23,055 bases of DNA from Chloroflexota bacterium (GCA_022574315.1 JACZSH010000007.1:1-23055), one strand, 5' to 3'. Shown: positions 7,755 to 15,311, counted from the first letter of the stretch. The notes: generated by a model not told the origin, from the sequence alone. A program made the numbers and translations.

Positions 7755-8828
7755 CTACGGGATTATTAAAGTTTTCAGCGAGCTCTGTTTAACCAGGTCG
7801 GCCGACTCTTTTTCAAAGACGTCGGCTATCTCGTCCAGGCGGTATTTCACCGAATTCCGCAGGATTACATCCAGATTGAAAACCCCTCTCTGCACCGCCC
7901 GGTAAGCCTCTCTCATGTTCTCTATGGAGCGCAGCTTGGTGTAATGCACGGCGTTAAGGTTGCGTATTTCGAGGCCGTCCTCGTGAAAGCGGTTGAAGCA
8001 GAACTCCTTCACCGGCGCGTAGTTGTCCCCGTACAGAGACATTATCCCGTTGTGTCTTACCATTCCCAGCGCCTGCACGATACCGATGCCCGTGCCGCCG
8101 ACCGCCTCCACCGCCACGTCCACCCCTTCGCCGTGGGTAATCTCCAGTACTCTCTCCACCGGGTCGCCGTCATTGACGTTTATGATATCGTCGGCACCCA
8201 GCTGCTTGGCGATATCGAGCTTGTTCTGCTCGATGTCGACGGCGATAACCCGGGAAGCCCCCGATTTAATAGCGCCCTGGAGCAGGATGTTGCCGGCAAA
8301 ACCGGTGCCGTTAATGGCCACCGTGTCCCCCAGTTTTACCCCCAGGTACAGCGCCGCCCAGCCGACGCAGCCGAGCGCCTCGTACAGGCACCCCACCTCG
8401 AAGGACACCCCTTCCGGTATCGGCTGCACGTGGGCCGGGTCGGTTACCCAGTAATCGGTGTAGGTCGGGTAGACGAGACTGCCCACTTTATCGCCCACGG
8501 CGACCTTGCCGCCGCCGAGATATTCGTCCACCGCGGAGCCCACTTCGATGATTGTGCCGCCTCCTTCGTGCCCCCAGGGTCCGATAGGATAGGCGTGTTT
8601 CGGCTTCCCGTCCTGGCGCGCCGCGAATTCTTCCGGTCCGCCCCTGGCTTCGTCCTGCGGCCTCACCGTTATCCCGCGGTAGAAGTACCTCTCCGAGCCG
8701 CATACTGACGCCTGATGCGTCTTTACCAGCACCTGGTCGGGTTTAAGCTCGGGGAGGGTTATGCGGTCGACTTTTATTTTACCCTTGCCTTCCAAATAGA
8801 CTACTCTGGTCTCAATCAATTTCACCAC
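7755..8828 (-). CDS. Zinc-type (MDR) alcohol dehydrogenase family protein
   Basis: A 357-residue medium-chain NAD(P)-dependent dehydrogenase. The catalytic-zinc region is present (C43 in SVCGSE, H87-E88 in GHEGGG), as is the Rossmann glycine motif GTGFAGN (174-180) with the acidic residue of AVDIE after it, suggesting NAD. The four-cysteine structural zinc lobe that usually follows the catalytic region is absent: the VGDKVGSLVYPTYTDYW stretch has no cysteines. There is also an insertion after C43 (about residues 52-80). The substrate is unknown. Two adjacent GTG codons and a TTG lie within or just after an AAGGTGGTG ribosome-binding stretch, so the start could be residue 1, 2 or 4. It lies 96 bp downstream of the Cys-rich small protein on the same strand. 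Confidence 0.86.
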   Translation of the reverse strand: MVKLIETRVVYLEGKGKIKVDRITLPELKPDQVLVKTHQASVCGSERYFYRGITVRPQDEARGGPEEFAARQDGKPKHAYPIGPWGHEGGGTIIEVGSAVDEYLGGGKVAVGDKVGSLVYPTYTDYWVTDPAHVQPIPEGVSFEVGCLYEALGCVGWAALYLGVKLGDTVAINGTGFAGNILLQGAIKSGASRVIAVDIEQNKLDIAKQLGADDIINVNDGDPVERVLEITHGEGVDVAVEAVGGTGIGIVQALGMVRHNGIMSLYGDNYAPVKEFCFNRFHEDGLEIRNLNAVHYTKLRSIENMREAYRAVQRGVFNLDVILRNSVKYRLDEIADVFEKESADLVKQSSLKTLIIP

Positions 8829-8924
8829 CTTAAAAACTTACTCTGAATCACCGGTCAGTTATTACCGGGAGATAACCATGCCCAGGATGGCCGGCGCGGT
8901 TGATGATACGGGTGGAAAACTGGC

Positions 8925-9386
8925 TTACTCTTCCATGACCCAGCTGTGGTTGCAGATAGTTGCCCCGTAGGCAAGCTCCTTATCCCTTACCAGCTTTACC
9001 TTCGGGTGTATCACGTCGGTCACGATGAAGTCGGAGTCGCAGTACATCTGGCACAGCTCCATGTTTCCCGTTTTCTTGCAGACTTCGTAAGTAGGGCACC
9101 AGGAAAACTCGACGCTCAGTTTCTTCGGCGTCGCCTCGATTACTTTCAACTCCGGCCTGGTTTCGGTCTGTTTCTTGAACCACTCGCCCAGTGCTTCCAG
9201 CCTGTCTGCTGTCGGTACTCCCTCCAGCCTGCTTTTAATTTTATCGGCCCCGTACTTTGCCCACCCTTTCAGGATTATCTCCCGGGCGCGCTCTTTACCC
9301 AGTTCCTCGGTCATCGCTTCGGCGAAGTAAGTGGCCAGCATCAGCTTTGCTTCTTCCTGTGCCAGGCGTTCTTCAAACGTAGCCAT
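8925..9386 (-). CDS. ATC-hydrolase-like (L-2-aminothiazoline-4-carboxylate hydrolase) family protein
   Basis: A soluble 153-residue protein. The N-terminal half is helical and charged; the C-terminal half carries five cysteines at 97, 103, 112, 116 and 145 plus H147, in the pattern WCPTYEVC, CQMYCDSD, CNHSW. That spacing resembles the family named for L-2-amino-thiazoline-4-carboxylic acid hydrolase, many members of which are uncharacterised and probably do other chemistry. Recognition is from memory of the motif, not a search. A GGGAGG ribosome binding site lies about 10 nt before the ATG. It is the first gene after the tRNA cluster and precedes the alcohol dehydrogenase, with which it may be co-transcribed. 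Confidence 0.62.
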   Translation of the reverse strand: MATFEERLAQEEAKLMLATYFAEAMTEELGKERAREIILKGWAKYGADKIKSRLEGVPTADRLEALGEWFKKQTETRPELKVIEATPKKLSVEFSWCPTYEVCKKTGNMELCQMYCDSDFIVTDVIHPKVKLVRDKELAYGATICNHSWVMEE

Positions 9387-9441
9387 GGGACATTACCTCC
9401 CTCGAATTAAATCTGCCCTTTGAGAAACATTTGATAAAATA

Positions 9442-9515
9442 TGGCTGCCGAGCCAGGGCTCGAACCTGGACTGGAGGATTCAAAGTCCTCTGTGCTACCA
9501 TTACACAACTCGGCA
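9442..9515 (-). tRNA. tRNA-Gln (anticodon TTG)
   Basis: The acceptor stem TGCCGAG/CTCGGCA is fully paired. The anticodon stem GAGGA/TCCTC encloses CTTTGAA with anticodon TTG. The T-arm is CCAGG-TTCGAGC-CCTGG. Discriminator G and an encoded CCA end (9442-9444) are present. It is the last tRNA of the four-gene operon. Confidence 0.95.
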
Positions 9516-9564
9516 CCCTGTCTGATGAATAGGAAACTCTTTTTTATTGTTACCGTATTATAAG

Positions 9565-9649
9565 TGCCGGAGGTCGGACTCGAACCGACACGGGAGTCAC
9601 CCCCCAACAGTTTTTGAGACTGCCGCGTCTACCATTCCGCCACTCCGGC
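9565..9649 (-). tRNA. tRNA-Leu (anticodon CAA)
   Basis: A class II tRNA of about 85 nt with a long variable arm containing GGGGG and ACTCCC. The acceptor stem is GCCGGAG/CTCCGGC. The anticodon loop CTCAAAA has anticodon CAA. The 3' CCA is not encoded, unlike its three neighbours. Confidence 0.94.
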
Positions 9650-9660
9650 TGGTGCCAGTA

Positions 9661-9735
9661 TGGAGCGGAAGACGAGATTCGAACTCGCGACCCTCTCCTT
9701 GGCAAGGAGATACTCTACCGCTGAGCCACTTCCGC
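9661..9735 (-). tRNA. tRNA-Gly (anticodon GCC)
   Basis: The acceptor stem is GCGGAAG/CTTCCGC. The anticodon stem TCTCC/GGAGA encloses TTGCCAA with anticodon GCC. The T-arm is GCGAG-TTCGAAT-CTCGT. Discriminator T and an encoded CCA (9661-9663) are present. Confidence 0.95.
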
Positions 9736-9748
9736 CCCGCTAAGCCAA

Positions 9749-9824
<76 letters not shown>

Positions 9825-9833
9825 ACAAGCAAT

Positions 9834-9862
9834 ATTGTAGCGTTTAGAGGTGAGAGTGTCAA
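9834..9862 (-). promoter_or_regulatory. Promoter of the four-tRNA operon
   Basis: On the minus strand: a perfect -35 TTGACA (9857-9862), exactly 17 nt of spacer, and -10 TACAAT (9834-9839). Predicted transcription starts a few nt before tRNA-Phe. It is one of the strongest-looking promoters in the window, as expected for stable RNA. Confidence 0.85.
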
Positions 9863-9924
9863 GGAAACCTGCCTCGCATTTGATAACAATAATACCCGAG
9901 ATTACTTGACATATAAACCAATCT

Positions 9925-10674
9925 GTGCTGGTATTGCTTGTTATGGTAACAGTTATTCTCTTCTTCGTCATCGCTTTTGTCGCGGCCATTATCGCCAGCC
10001 TGACCGGCTTTGGCTCGGCAACGATCCTGATTCCATTCGCCGCTCTGGTAATAGGTTTGAAACAGGCTATCGTGCTGGTGGCTTTCTTTCACTTTTTTAG
10101 CAATGCCTTTAAGTTGTTGAGGTTAAGAAGGTCGGTCGACTGGCGATTGCTGTTGCTCTACGGTACACCCAGCATCCTGGCCGCCTACGTTGGGGCTATG
10201 CTCTTCAATCGACTCAACATAGACGTCATCTCGATTACTTTTGCCGTCTTTATCATCATCTTTGCCGTGTATTCCCTCGTTAACCCCGCCTGGTCTTTGC
10301 CGGCTAGAAGAAGTGTGCTCGTCTTTGGCGGAGCGCTATCGGGATTGACGGCGGGACTTATCGGCGTGGGTGGAGCTATCCGTGCTATGTTCCTCATCTC
10401 CACGAAGATAAAAAAGGAAGTCTATATCGCCACGTCGGCTGCCATTGCGGTGGTCGTAGATACCACTCGCCTCTCGGTATACCTGTATCACGGAAGTCTT
10501 GAAGCCGGATATTATTGGTATATTGTCCCGCTCATTGCCATCGCCTTCCTGGGGACATTTGTTGGCGTCAAGTTGCTTACCCGTCTTTCCGGCTTACTCG
10601 TGAAACGCCTGGTACTGGTGCTCCTGCTCCTGGTCGGTATCCGGATACTGCTTGACCAGTACGGATTTTTCTAA
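9925..10674 (+). CDS. TauE/SafE-family membrane exporter
   Basis: A 249-residue integral membrane protein with about 8 hydrophobic segments in two repeated halves. The family signature appears as AAIIASLTGFGSATILIPF near the N-terminus and GLTAGLIGVGGAIRAMFL at about residues 139-156. Relatives export sulfite, sulfoacetate or other organosulfur and C1-C2 anions; the substrate here is unknown. The listed start is GTG at 9925, with no clear ribosome binding site. The ATG at 9943 (residue 7) is an equally good candidate. It runs divergently from the tRNA operon and converges with panC. Confidence 0.83.
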   Translation: MLVLLVMVTVILFFVIAFVAAIIASLTGFGSATILIPFAALVIGLKQAIVLVAFFHFFSNAFKLLRLRRSVDWRLLLLYGTPSILAAYVGAMLFNRLNIDVISITFAVFIIIFAVYSLVNPAWSLPARRSVLVFGGALSGLTAGLIGVGGAIRAMFLISTKIKKEVYIATSAAIAVVVDTTRLSVYLYHGSLEAGYYWYIVPLIAIAFLGTFVGVKLLTRLSGLLVKRLVLVLLLLVGIRILLDQYGFF

Positions 10675-10717
10675 CCGCCTGGCTCAAAACGTGCCGCATT
10701 TTCCTGGTTGAAAGAAA

Positions 10718-11551
10718 CTACTCCAACACCACGTTATCAATCAACCTCGTTTTTCCTATCCGCACCGCCAGCGAGACCAGCGCCGGCGTTTTTACTACCG
10801 CCATTTCCTCCAGCGTCTCCGGTTCGGCGATGCTCACGTAGTCGATGGTGGTAAACGGCTCGCTCTGGATAAAGGCGGTCATCTGTTCCCTTATTTTCCC
10901 GGCTCCCTTTTCTCCCTCCGCCCATAACTGCTGACCCAGGCACAGAGACCGGTACAGGACGGCGGCTGCCTGTCTTTCCTCAGTGTTAAGGTAGGCGTTC
11001 CGACTGCTGATTGCCAGCCCGTCAGTCTCCCGGACTGTCGGTACGGTGACTACCTTCAGATTCATATCCAGGTCGGCCACCATCTTCTTGATAACAATCG
11101 TCTGCTGAGCGTCCTTCTGTCCGAAGTAGGCTTTCGTCGGCTGCACGATGTTAAACAGCTTCGCTACCACCGTCGCCACCCCCCGGAAATGACCGGGTCG
11201 GGACGCCCCCTCCAGCCGCCGGGCAATCTTGCCCATGTCCACCCAGCCGTCAAACCCGGGAGGGTACATCTCCTCTACCGACGGCAGGAAAACAATGTCG
11301 GTATTTTCTCTGGCCAGTATCTTCAGGTCGCGCTCGATGTCACGCGGGTAAGTCTTGAAATCCTCCTGCGGACCGAACTGTGCCGGGTTGACGAAAACGC
11401 TCACCACCATCAGGCTGTTTTCCGCCCGGGAGCGCCTTATCAGTGCCAGGTGGCCATCGTGCAGGAAGCCCATCGTCGGTACCAGTCCCACCGGGCCTGG
11501 AAGCCCCTCTCGCAGTCGCCTCGCCTCGGCAATCGTTTCCGCAATTTTCAT
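10718..11551 (-). CDS. panC: Pantothenate synthetase
   Basis: Joins pantoate and beta-alanine with ATP to make pantothenate, the precursor of coenzyme A. The 277 residues show all family signatures: PTMGFLHDGH (25-34), FVNPAQFG (53-60), GHFRGVATVV (120-129), GQKDAQQ (144-150) and TDGLAISSRNAYL (176-188). In most homologues the last begins ADGLAMSSRN, a conservative difference. No panB or panD is in the window. It is preceded by a promoter, a structured leader of about 155 nt and an intrinsic terminator only about 55 nt before the ATG, so its expression is probably controlled by premature termination. Confidence 0.96.
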   Translation of the reverse strand: MKIAETIAEARRLREGLPGPVGLVPTMGFLHDGHLALIRRSRAENSLMVVSVFVNPAQFGPQEDFKTYPRDIERDLKILARENTDIVFLPSVEEMYPPGFDGWVDMGKIARRLEGASRPGHFRGVATVVAKLFNIVQPTKAYFGQKDAQQTIVIKKMVADLDMNLKVVTVPTVRETDGLAISSRNAYLNTEERQAAAVLYRSLCLGQQLWAEGEKGAGKIREQMTAFIQSEPFTTIDYVSIAEPETLEEMAVVKTPALVSLAVRIGKTRLIDNVVLE

Positions 11552-11606
11552 GATAGCCTTACTTCCCGCTGCTGTTAGTCCGGATTATCTTTTCTGCCGG
11601 CGCAAC

Positions 11607-11640
11607 AAAAAAGCCCCCTCCGACACATCCGGAGAAGGCT
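11607..11640 (-). terminator. Intrinsic terminator ahead of panC
   Basis: On the minus strand, 5' arm AGCC-TT-CTCCG (11640-11630), loop GATGTGT, 3' arm CGGAG-GG-GGCT (11622-11612), then six T. It is a textbook hairpin plus U-tract. An alternative hairpin GGAG-CCTT-CTCC (11642-11631) uses the same 5' arm and would exclude the terminator, as expected of an attenuator. Confidence 0.85.
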
Positions 11641-11762
11641 CCTGAACACCATCATTCCTGGTGCCGTCTCGGTCATGTCTGATCCAAGCGACATATCTTG
11701 TTAACGGACGCCGGACTGAGCCGCTCACCGCCGGGCAGGTCGATGGCCGCTTCTTGCTTAAC
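11607..11762 (-). ncRNA. Structured panC leader RNA (candidate riboswitch/attenuator or sRNA)
   Basis: The predicted transcript runs about 155 nt from 11762 to the terminator U-tract. Foldable elements seen in order: GUUAA (11762-11758) pairing with UUAAC (11704-11700) to close a 60-nt GC-rich domain that contains UGAG-CGG-CUCA; hairpin AUGUC/GACAU (11694-11690 with 11679-11675); hairpin CACCA/UGGUG (11663-11659 with 11651-11647); then mutually exclusive GGAG/CUCC and terminator hairpins. A 'pan' RNA motif upstream of pantothenate genes, including in Chloroflexota, has been described; I cannot recall its consensus well enough to match it here. A small RNA independent of panC is the alternative. 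Confidence 0.6.
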
Positions 11763-11768
11763 ATGTTG

Positions 11769-11797
11769 ATTCTATTCATTACGGCTGGTTTTGTCAA
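11769..11797 (-). promoter_or_regulatory. Promoter of the panC leader
   Basis: On the minus strand: perfect -35 TTGACA (11792-11797), 17-nt spacer, -10 TAGAAT (11769-11774). The start point is predicted at about 11762. It lies about 18 bp from the edge of repeat copy 2. Confidence 0.8.
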
Positions 11798-11814
11798 TAC
11801 GGATAATGGTTGTT

Positions 11815-11968
11815 TTATATGAATTTGGTTGAATCCATTGTCATTACGAATAACGCCGCTCTGTCGTTGCGAGGAGCGGAGTGACGAAGCAATCTCTAAT
11901 AATCGAATTAGCTATATAGCTGGCTTCTCCTTCGGCTCGCCATGAAATCACCGGCCATAATCGAATAT
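11815..11968. repeat. MITE-like inverted repeat, copy 2
   Basis: The most diverged of the three copies (about 154 bp). It keeps the left arm AATTTGGTTGAATCCA, the TTGCGAGGAGC and GACGAAGCAATCTCTAATAA core, the GGCTTCTCCTTCGGCTCGCC stretch and a degraded right arm ending CGAATA. It occupies the gap between the panC leader promoter and the response regulator gene. Confidence 0.8.
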
Positions 11969-12108
11969 ACCTTAGTGGCTGAATTTCACGGAGACGCTGA
12001 TAATAATATCGGTGCTTTTTTTCATAAAAATTTCACTTTTCTCCATCTCTTTTTCACGCCTTTTTCACGCCTTAAAAGGTAGTCTTTATTTGGAGAGGTG
12101 GACTTAAG
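11969..12108. promoter_or_regulatory. Upstream region of the response regulator
   Basis: Contains a perfect tandem 11-mer TTTTTCACGCC (12050-12060 and 12061-12071) and a T-rich stretch. No clear -35/-10 pair was found. A GGAGAGG ribosome binding site (12092-12098) lies 10 nt before the GTG start of the regulator. Confidence 0.4.
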
Positions 12109-12531
12109 GTGAAAGCAGTCTCTGGAAATGTAAATAAACGCCTGATTCTGGTAGTGGATGACGACCCCGGAATCAGCCGGTTGCTCCGTTATAATCTGGA
12201 AGACCGGGACACCCGCGTCATCGCCGCGGTAAATGGCCTGGAAGGGATGAGGCTGCTCACCGAAGAAAAAATAGACCTGCTCATTCTGGACATTAAGTTA
12301 CCGGACTTCAGCGGCTGGGGCATCTTAAGCCTGCTCAGGATATCCGGGGTCTACCGCCGGTTGCCGGTGATTATGATTTCGGTGGAGTCGCTCGAAACCG
12401 AAATAATCACAACGTACCGACCTGACGGTTATCTCCAGAAACCTTTTGACGTGCGCCAGTTGTTGGCGATGGTGGAAAAGGTTGCTTCCGTGGGAAGTAA
12501 AAGGCAGCATATCGTCAATAATACAGCCTGA
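12109..12531 (+). CDS. Single-domain response regulator (receiver only)
   Basis: A CheY-like receiver of 140 residues with no output domain. Seen: the acidic pocket DDD (17-19), phospho-acceptor D61 in LILDIKLPD, S91 in MISVE at the usual Thr/Ser position, and K111 in LQKPF. A short basic N-terminal extension (1-10) and a C-terminal tail after about residue 125 carry no motif. The start is GTG with a good ribosome binding site. No histidine kinase is nearby, so the partner is elsewhere. It lies 59 bp upstream of a truncated slipin gene on the same strand. Confidence 0.9.
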   Translation: MKAVSGNVNKRLILVVDDDPGISRLLRYNLEDRDTRVIAAVNGLEGMRLLTEEKIDLLILDIKLPDFSGWGILSLLRISGVYRRLPVIMISVESLETEIITTYRPDGYLQKPFDVRQLLAMVEKVASVGSKRQHIVNNTA

Positions 12532-12590
12532 CACCGGTGTCAACAGCCGGGTCAAAAAGTACTTTTTAAGTAAAGGAGGGAGAGTAAAAA

Positions 12591-12797
12591 ATGGCAGCGT
12601 GGTTGATATTCGTAATCGTGGTTGGGGGGTTGATATTGCTTGCCGGTGGGGTGAGGATAGTGAAGCAGTATGAGCGAGGGGTGGTGTTACGCTTCGGGAA
12701 GATTGTCGGGTTGAGGGAGCCCGGGTTCAACGTCATCATCCCCTTTGTTGACCGGCCCTTACAGCCAGTTTCACCTGTTTTAATGGCCAATGACTAA
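12591..12797 (+). pseudogene. Truncated slipin/stomatin (SPFH family), N-terminal fragment
   Basis: The 68 residues start as a normal slipin: a membrane segment (about 3-22, rich in V, I, L, G), then YERGVVLRFGKIVGLREPGF (27-46) and IIPFVDR (49-55), closely like the start of bacterial stomatin homologues of about 250 residues. After R55 the similarity stops, and 13 unrelated residues lead to a stop. I found no continuation in the other two frames, so a single frameshift does not explain it; a deletion or rearrangement does. The start is intact, with a very strong AAAGGAGGGAG ribosome binding site, so a short membrane peptide may still be made. The remaining gap to the next gene is only 60 bp. 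Confidence 0.75.
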
Positions 12798-12819
12798 ATA
12801 ACCCCAAGGCAGATTAGAA

Positions 12820-12839
12820 CGGCGGGCATTCATTCGCCG
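12820..12839. other. Small hairpin between convergent genes
   Basis: The inverted repeat CGGCG / CGCCG with a 10-nt loop sits between the slipin fragment and the convergent hydrolase gene. No T-tract follows on either strand, so terminator function is doubtful. Confidence 0.3.
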
Positions 12840-12857
12840 GAACGTATGTTGCTTGAC

Positions 12858-13919
12858 TTATGCGGAAACAAAGGTCAGCATTCGTTTCGGGTTTTCCCTG
12901 GTGATGGTGTTTATCACGTCTTCTGACATGCCCTTGGCCGACATCAATGGTATCACGTTGTCCGGGATGTGGGCATAGCCGGGGCCCCCGTAAGTAACCA
13001 GCTTTGTCTTCATCGCCATGTCCGTAGAGATGAGTATCTGTTCCGGGTAACCTTTATCGATAAGTCGTATGATGTAGTTTACCCGCCCGGCGTCGTTGGG
13101 TACGTCAAAGACACCATAGCGCCGCGGGTAGTAGCCTTCCATTCCGAAGCAATCGAATTCCAGGTAGCAGCCCGTTTTGGCTTGCTCCACCATCGACTCA
13201 AAAGAATAAGCGGTGCGGTCCTGGTGGCTCATCACCACCCGGCTCAGGTCGGCGCCTGACTTAGCCAGGATTTTCAGGATTTCCAGCGGCGATTCTTCGA
13301 GACGGCCCGGATGTATGTTAATCGAAGCGCCGGTGGCTCGCTGTGCCCGGGCAGACGCGCGTAACGACTTAACTTCTTCGGCGGCCAGAGGCCAGGAGTC
13401 GGCCCCGATTTCGCCGATGATTCCCGGGCGGATGCCGTCGGTGCCTTCGTTTACATCTCTGACAATCTCCTCGAAAATCTCGTCCTCGCTCCTCGCTTTG
13501 AGCTCGGCAGTGCAGCCCGAGTCAATCGTGTAGTAGCCGGTGCCCATGATGATATTGAGTCCGGTGGCGCGGGCAATTCGCGCCAGGCCGCGGGGGTCCT
13601 GCCCTATCCCCCAGTTGGTCACATCAACGATGCTGTTACCGCCGGCATTCTTGAATAATGCCGCCTCTTTTATCGTCATCTCCTCGTCATCCAGCATCAG
13701 GTTATCCACGTTCTCGAAAAGATGGAATCGTAGCCACCCCGCCATTTCCAGGGAGACCTTTTTCTGTGCCATTATCCGGCTGGTCATGCTCTGGTCGGTT
13801 AATTTAAACCGGACTGACAGGTCGAGGAGAAGGTGTTCGTGAGGTAGGGTCAGCCCCAGTTCCTCCCCTTCGATCGGCCCCAGCACCGTCTGTATTTTGC
13901 CGGTGAGTTTTTTACTCAT
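12858..13919 (-). CDS. Phosphotriesterase-family metal hydrolase
   Basis: A 353-residue TIM-barrel amidohydrolase. The binuclear metal site is complete: H27 and H29 in LPHEHL, E170 in GEIGADS, H203 in NIHPGR, H232 in MSHQD and D300 in STDMAM. The bridging residue is glutamate (E170) rather than the carboxylated lysine of classical phosphotriesterase, as in phosphotriesterase-homology proteins and some lactonase-like relatives. Lactone or ester hydrolysis is therefore more likely than organophosphate hydrolysis. The ATG is preceded by a GGAGG ribosome binding site. It is the last gene of the leftward run that begins with the class III aminotransferase and follows the transporter gene by 60 bp. 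Confidence 0.88.
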   Translation of the reverse strand: MSKKLTGKIQTVLGPIEGEELGLTLPHEHLLLDLSVRFKLTDQSMTSRIMAQKKVSLEMAGWLRFHLFENVDNLMLDDEEMTIKEAALFKNAGGNSIVDVTNWGIGQDPRGLARIARATGLNIIMGTGYYTIDSGCTAELKARSEDEIFEEIVRDVNEGTDGIRPGIIGEIGADSWPLAAEEVKSLRASARAQRATGASINIHPGRLEESPLEILKILAKSGADLSRVVMSHQDRTAYSFESMVEQAKTGCYLEFDCFGMEGYYPRRYGVFDVPNDAGRVNYIIRLIDKGYPEQILISTDMAMKTKLVTYGGPGYAHIPDNVIPLMSAKGMSEDVINTITRENPKRMLTFVSA

Positions 13920-13979
13920 TGCGCCTCCATTTTGTCGGTAATCTCTGACCGGTATGGGCTAACTATACCATAGACCCGT

Positions 13980-15197
13980 TCAGGCGGTAAAAACCGGAGA
14001 TTGCACCGCTTCTTTGGGACGGCGCACCGCCAGTATGGCGGGTAACGCCACGGCGAATAGCGCCAGCATGATGATAAAAGCCGACTGGTAGCTGCCAAAT
14101 GTGTCGAACATGAATCCGGCAAACGGAGGTCCGATGGCGCCCCCGACGCTCTGTACCAGTGTCATCATGCCAAAAATAACCCCGTAAGAAGACAATCCGA
14201 AATTAGTATTGATGAGCATTGACATCGTTGGCAGCCAGCCTCCGGCGCCCAGTCCCAGTATGAGGGCATAAATCCAGATGACGGTTACCGCTGTCCCTGG
14301 CTTCACGTTGATAAGAATAATCGTGCCTGCGGCCAGCAGGAGAATACTGATGGCGCAGACATACTTCGGCTGTATCCGGTCGCAGAGCCAGCCGAAGAAT
14401 AATTTGCCCACGGCGCTTCCGATACCGAGAGCGGTCAGCGCTGAAGCAGCCGTCACCAGGGGGTAGCCGATGTCCTGGAGGTGTGGCACCTGGTTCTGGT
14501 TAACGCCGAGTGAGCTTAAGCCGGTAATAAAGAACGTAATCGATATTAGCCAGAAAGCGGTGGTACCCAGTGCCTTTTTCAGACTGAGGTCGCGTATGGT
14601 ACCGGATGAAACTTCGGCTGCCATATCTTCGGCGCTGCTTATCCCGTAGGGCAAAAGTCCCATCTCGGCCGGTTTGGTCCTCACCACGAACAGTGCCAGC
14701 GGTATCAGCATCCATACCACCGCCGCCAGGAACAGGTAAGACGGCCTCCAGCCGAAATTTGGTATAAAATAACCGCCCACTAACGGCGCCAGCACCAGTA
14801 TTCCGAGCCCTATCCCCGTCGACATGATGCCGATCGCGGTCCCGCGGCGCTTCTGGAACCAGTTGGAAACCATGGTGCTGGCCGGAACCTGGCCCAGGGC
14901 GGCCATCGCTATTCCGATAACGGTAAAGGCGGCGTAAAAGTGCCAGATATTCTGCATCAGGTACAGGGAGGCGAAGCTCACGCCTCCCACCAGTGCTCCC
15001 CCCGCGATTACCCCCCTCACTCCGTAGCGGTCAATCAATTTGCCGGTAAACGGTGCGGCCACGCCCATGACCAGGAAAAAGAGGCTGAAAGCCACCATTA
15101 CTTCCCCTCTACCCCACCCGAACTCTGTTTGCAATGGCTTTACGAACAGGCTGAAAACACCGACCGTGGTACCGGAAAAAACGGAAAGGCATAACAT
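13980..15197 (-). CDS. MFS transporter, OFA/monocarboxylate type
   Basis: A major facilitator of at least 405 residues, probably importing an organic anion. Features are the FSLFVKPLQTEFGWGRGEV loop after helix 1, DRYGVRGVIAGG, MVSNWFQKRRGTAIGI between helices 4 and 5, FGWRPSYLFLA, and a C-half cytoplasmic GWLCDRIQPK loop. These are typical of oxalate:formate-antiporter/monocarboxylate-like members. The annotated ATG cuts into helix 1: in-frame codons just upstream read GYWILLVA, which is typical family sequence, and the frame stays open to a stop at 15273-15275 without ATG, GTG or TTG. The start is therefore uncertain, and a rare start codon or a damaged 5' end is possible. It lies between the UroD-like and hydrolase genes on the same strand. 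Confidence 0.85.
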   Translation of the reverse strand: MLCLSVFSGTTVGVFSLFVKPLQTEFGWGRGEVMVAFSLFFLVMGVAAPFTGKLIDRYGVRGVIAGGALVGGVSFASLYLMQNIWHFYAAFTVIGIAMAALGQVPASTMVSNWFQKRRGTAIGIMSTGIGLGILVLAPLVGGYFIPNFGWRPSYLFLAAVVWMLIPLALFVVRTKPAEMGLLPYGISSAEDMAAEVSSGTIRDLSLKKALGTTAFWLISITFFITGLSSLGVNQNQVPHLQDIGYPLVTAASALTALGIGSAVGKLFFGWLCDRIQPKYVCAISILLLAAGTIILINVKPGTAVTVIWIYALILGLGAGGWLPTMSMLINTNFGLSSYGVIFGMMTLVQSVGGAIGPPFAGFMFDTFGSYQSAFIIMLALFAVALPAILAVRRPKEAVQSPVFTA

Positions 15198-15311
15198 GGC
15201 TACCAGTAGAATCCAGTAGCCGTGAAAGATTCTTGGCTTTCTTGATTGAGTAGATATTTCTATTTTTCTACCCTAATTTCTTGCCGTGTCAGCGCTGTGG
15301 CGTCAATACCT

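Noticed and set aside
7944..8708. 254-codon plus-strand frame
   Set aside because: Antisense to the alcohol dehydrogenase; rich in H, R and V with no family features.
11585..11797. 70-codon minus-strand frame upstream of panC
   Set aside because: Its start overlaps the -35 box of the leader promoter, so it cannot be translated from that transcript; the region is better explained as structured RNA.
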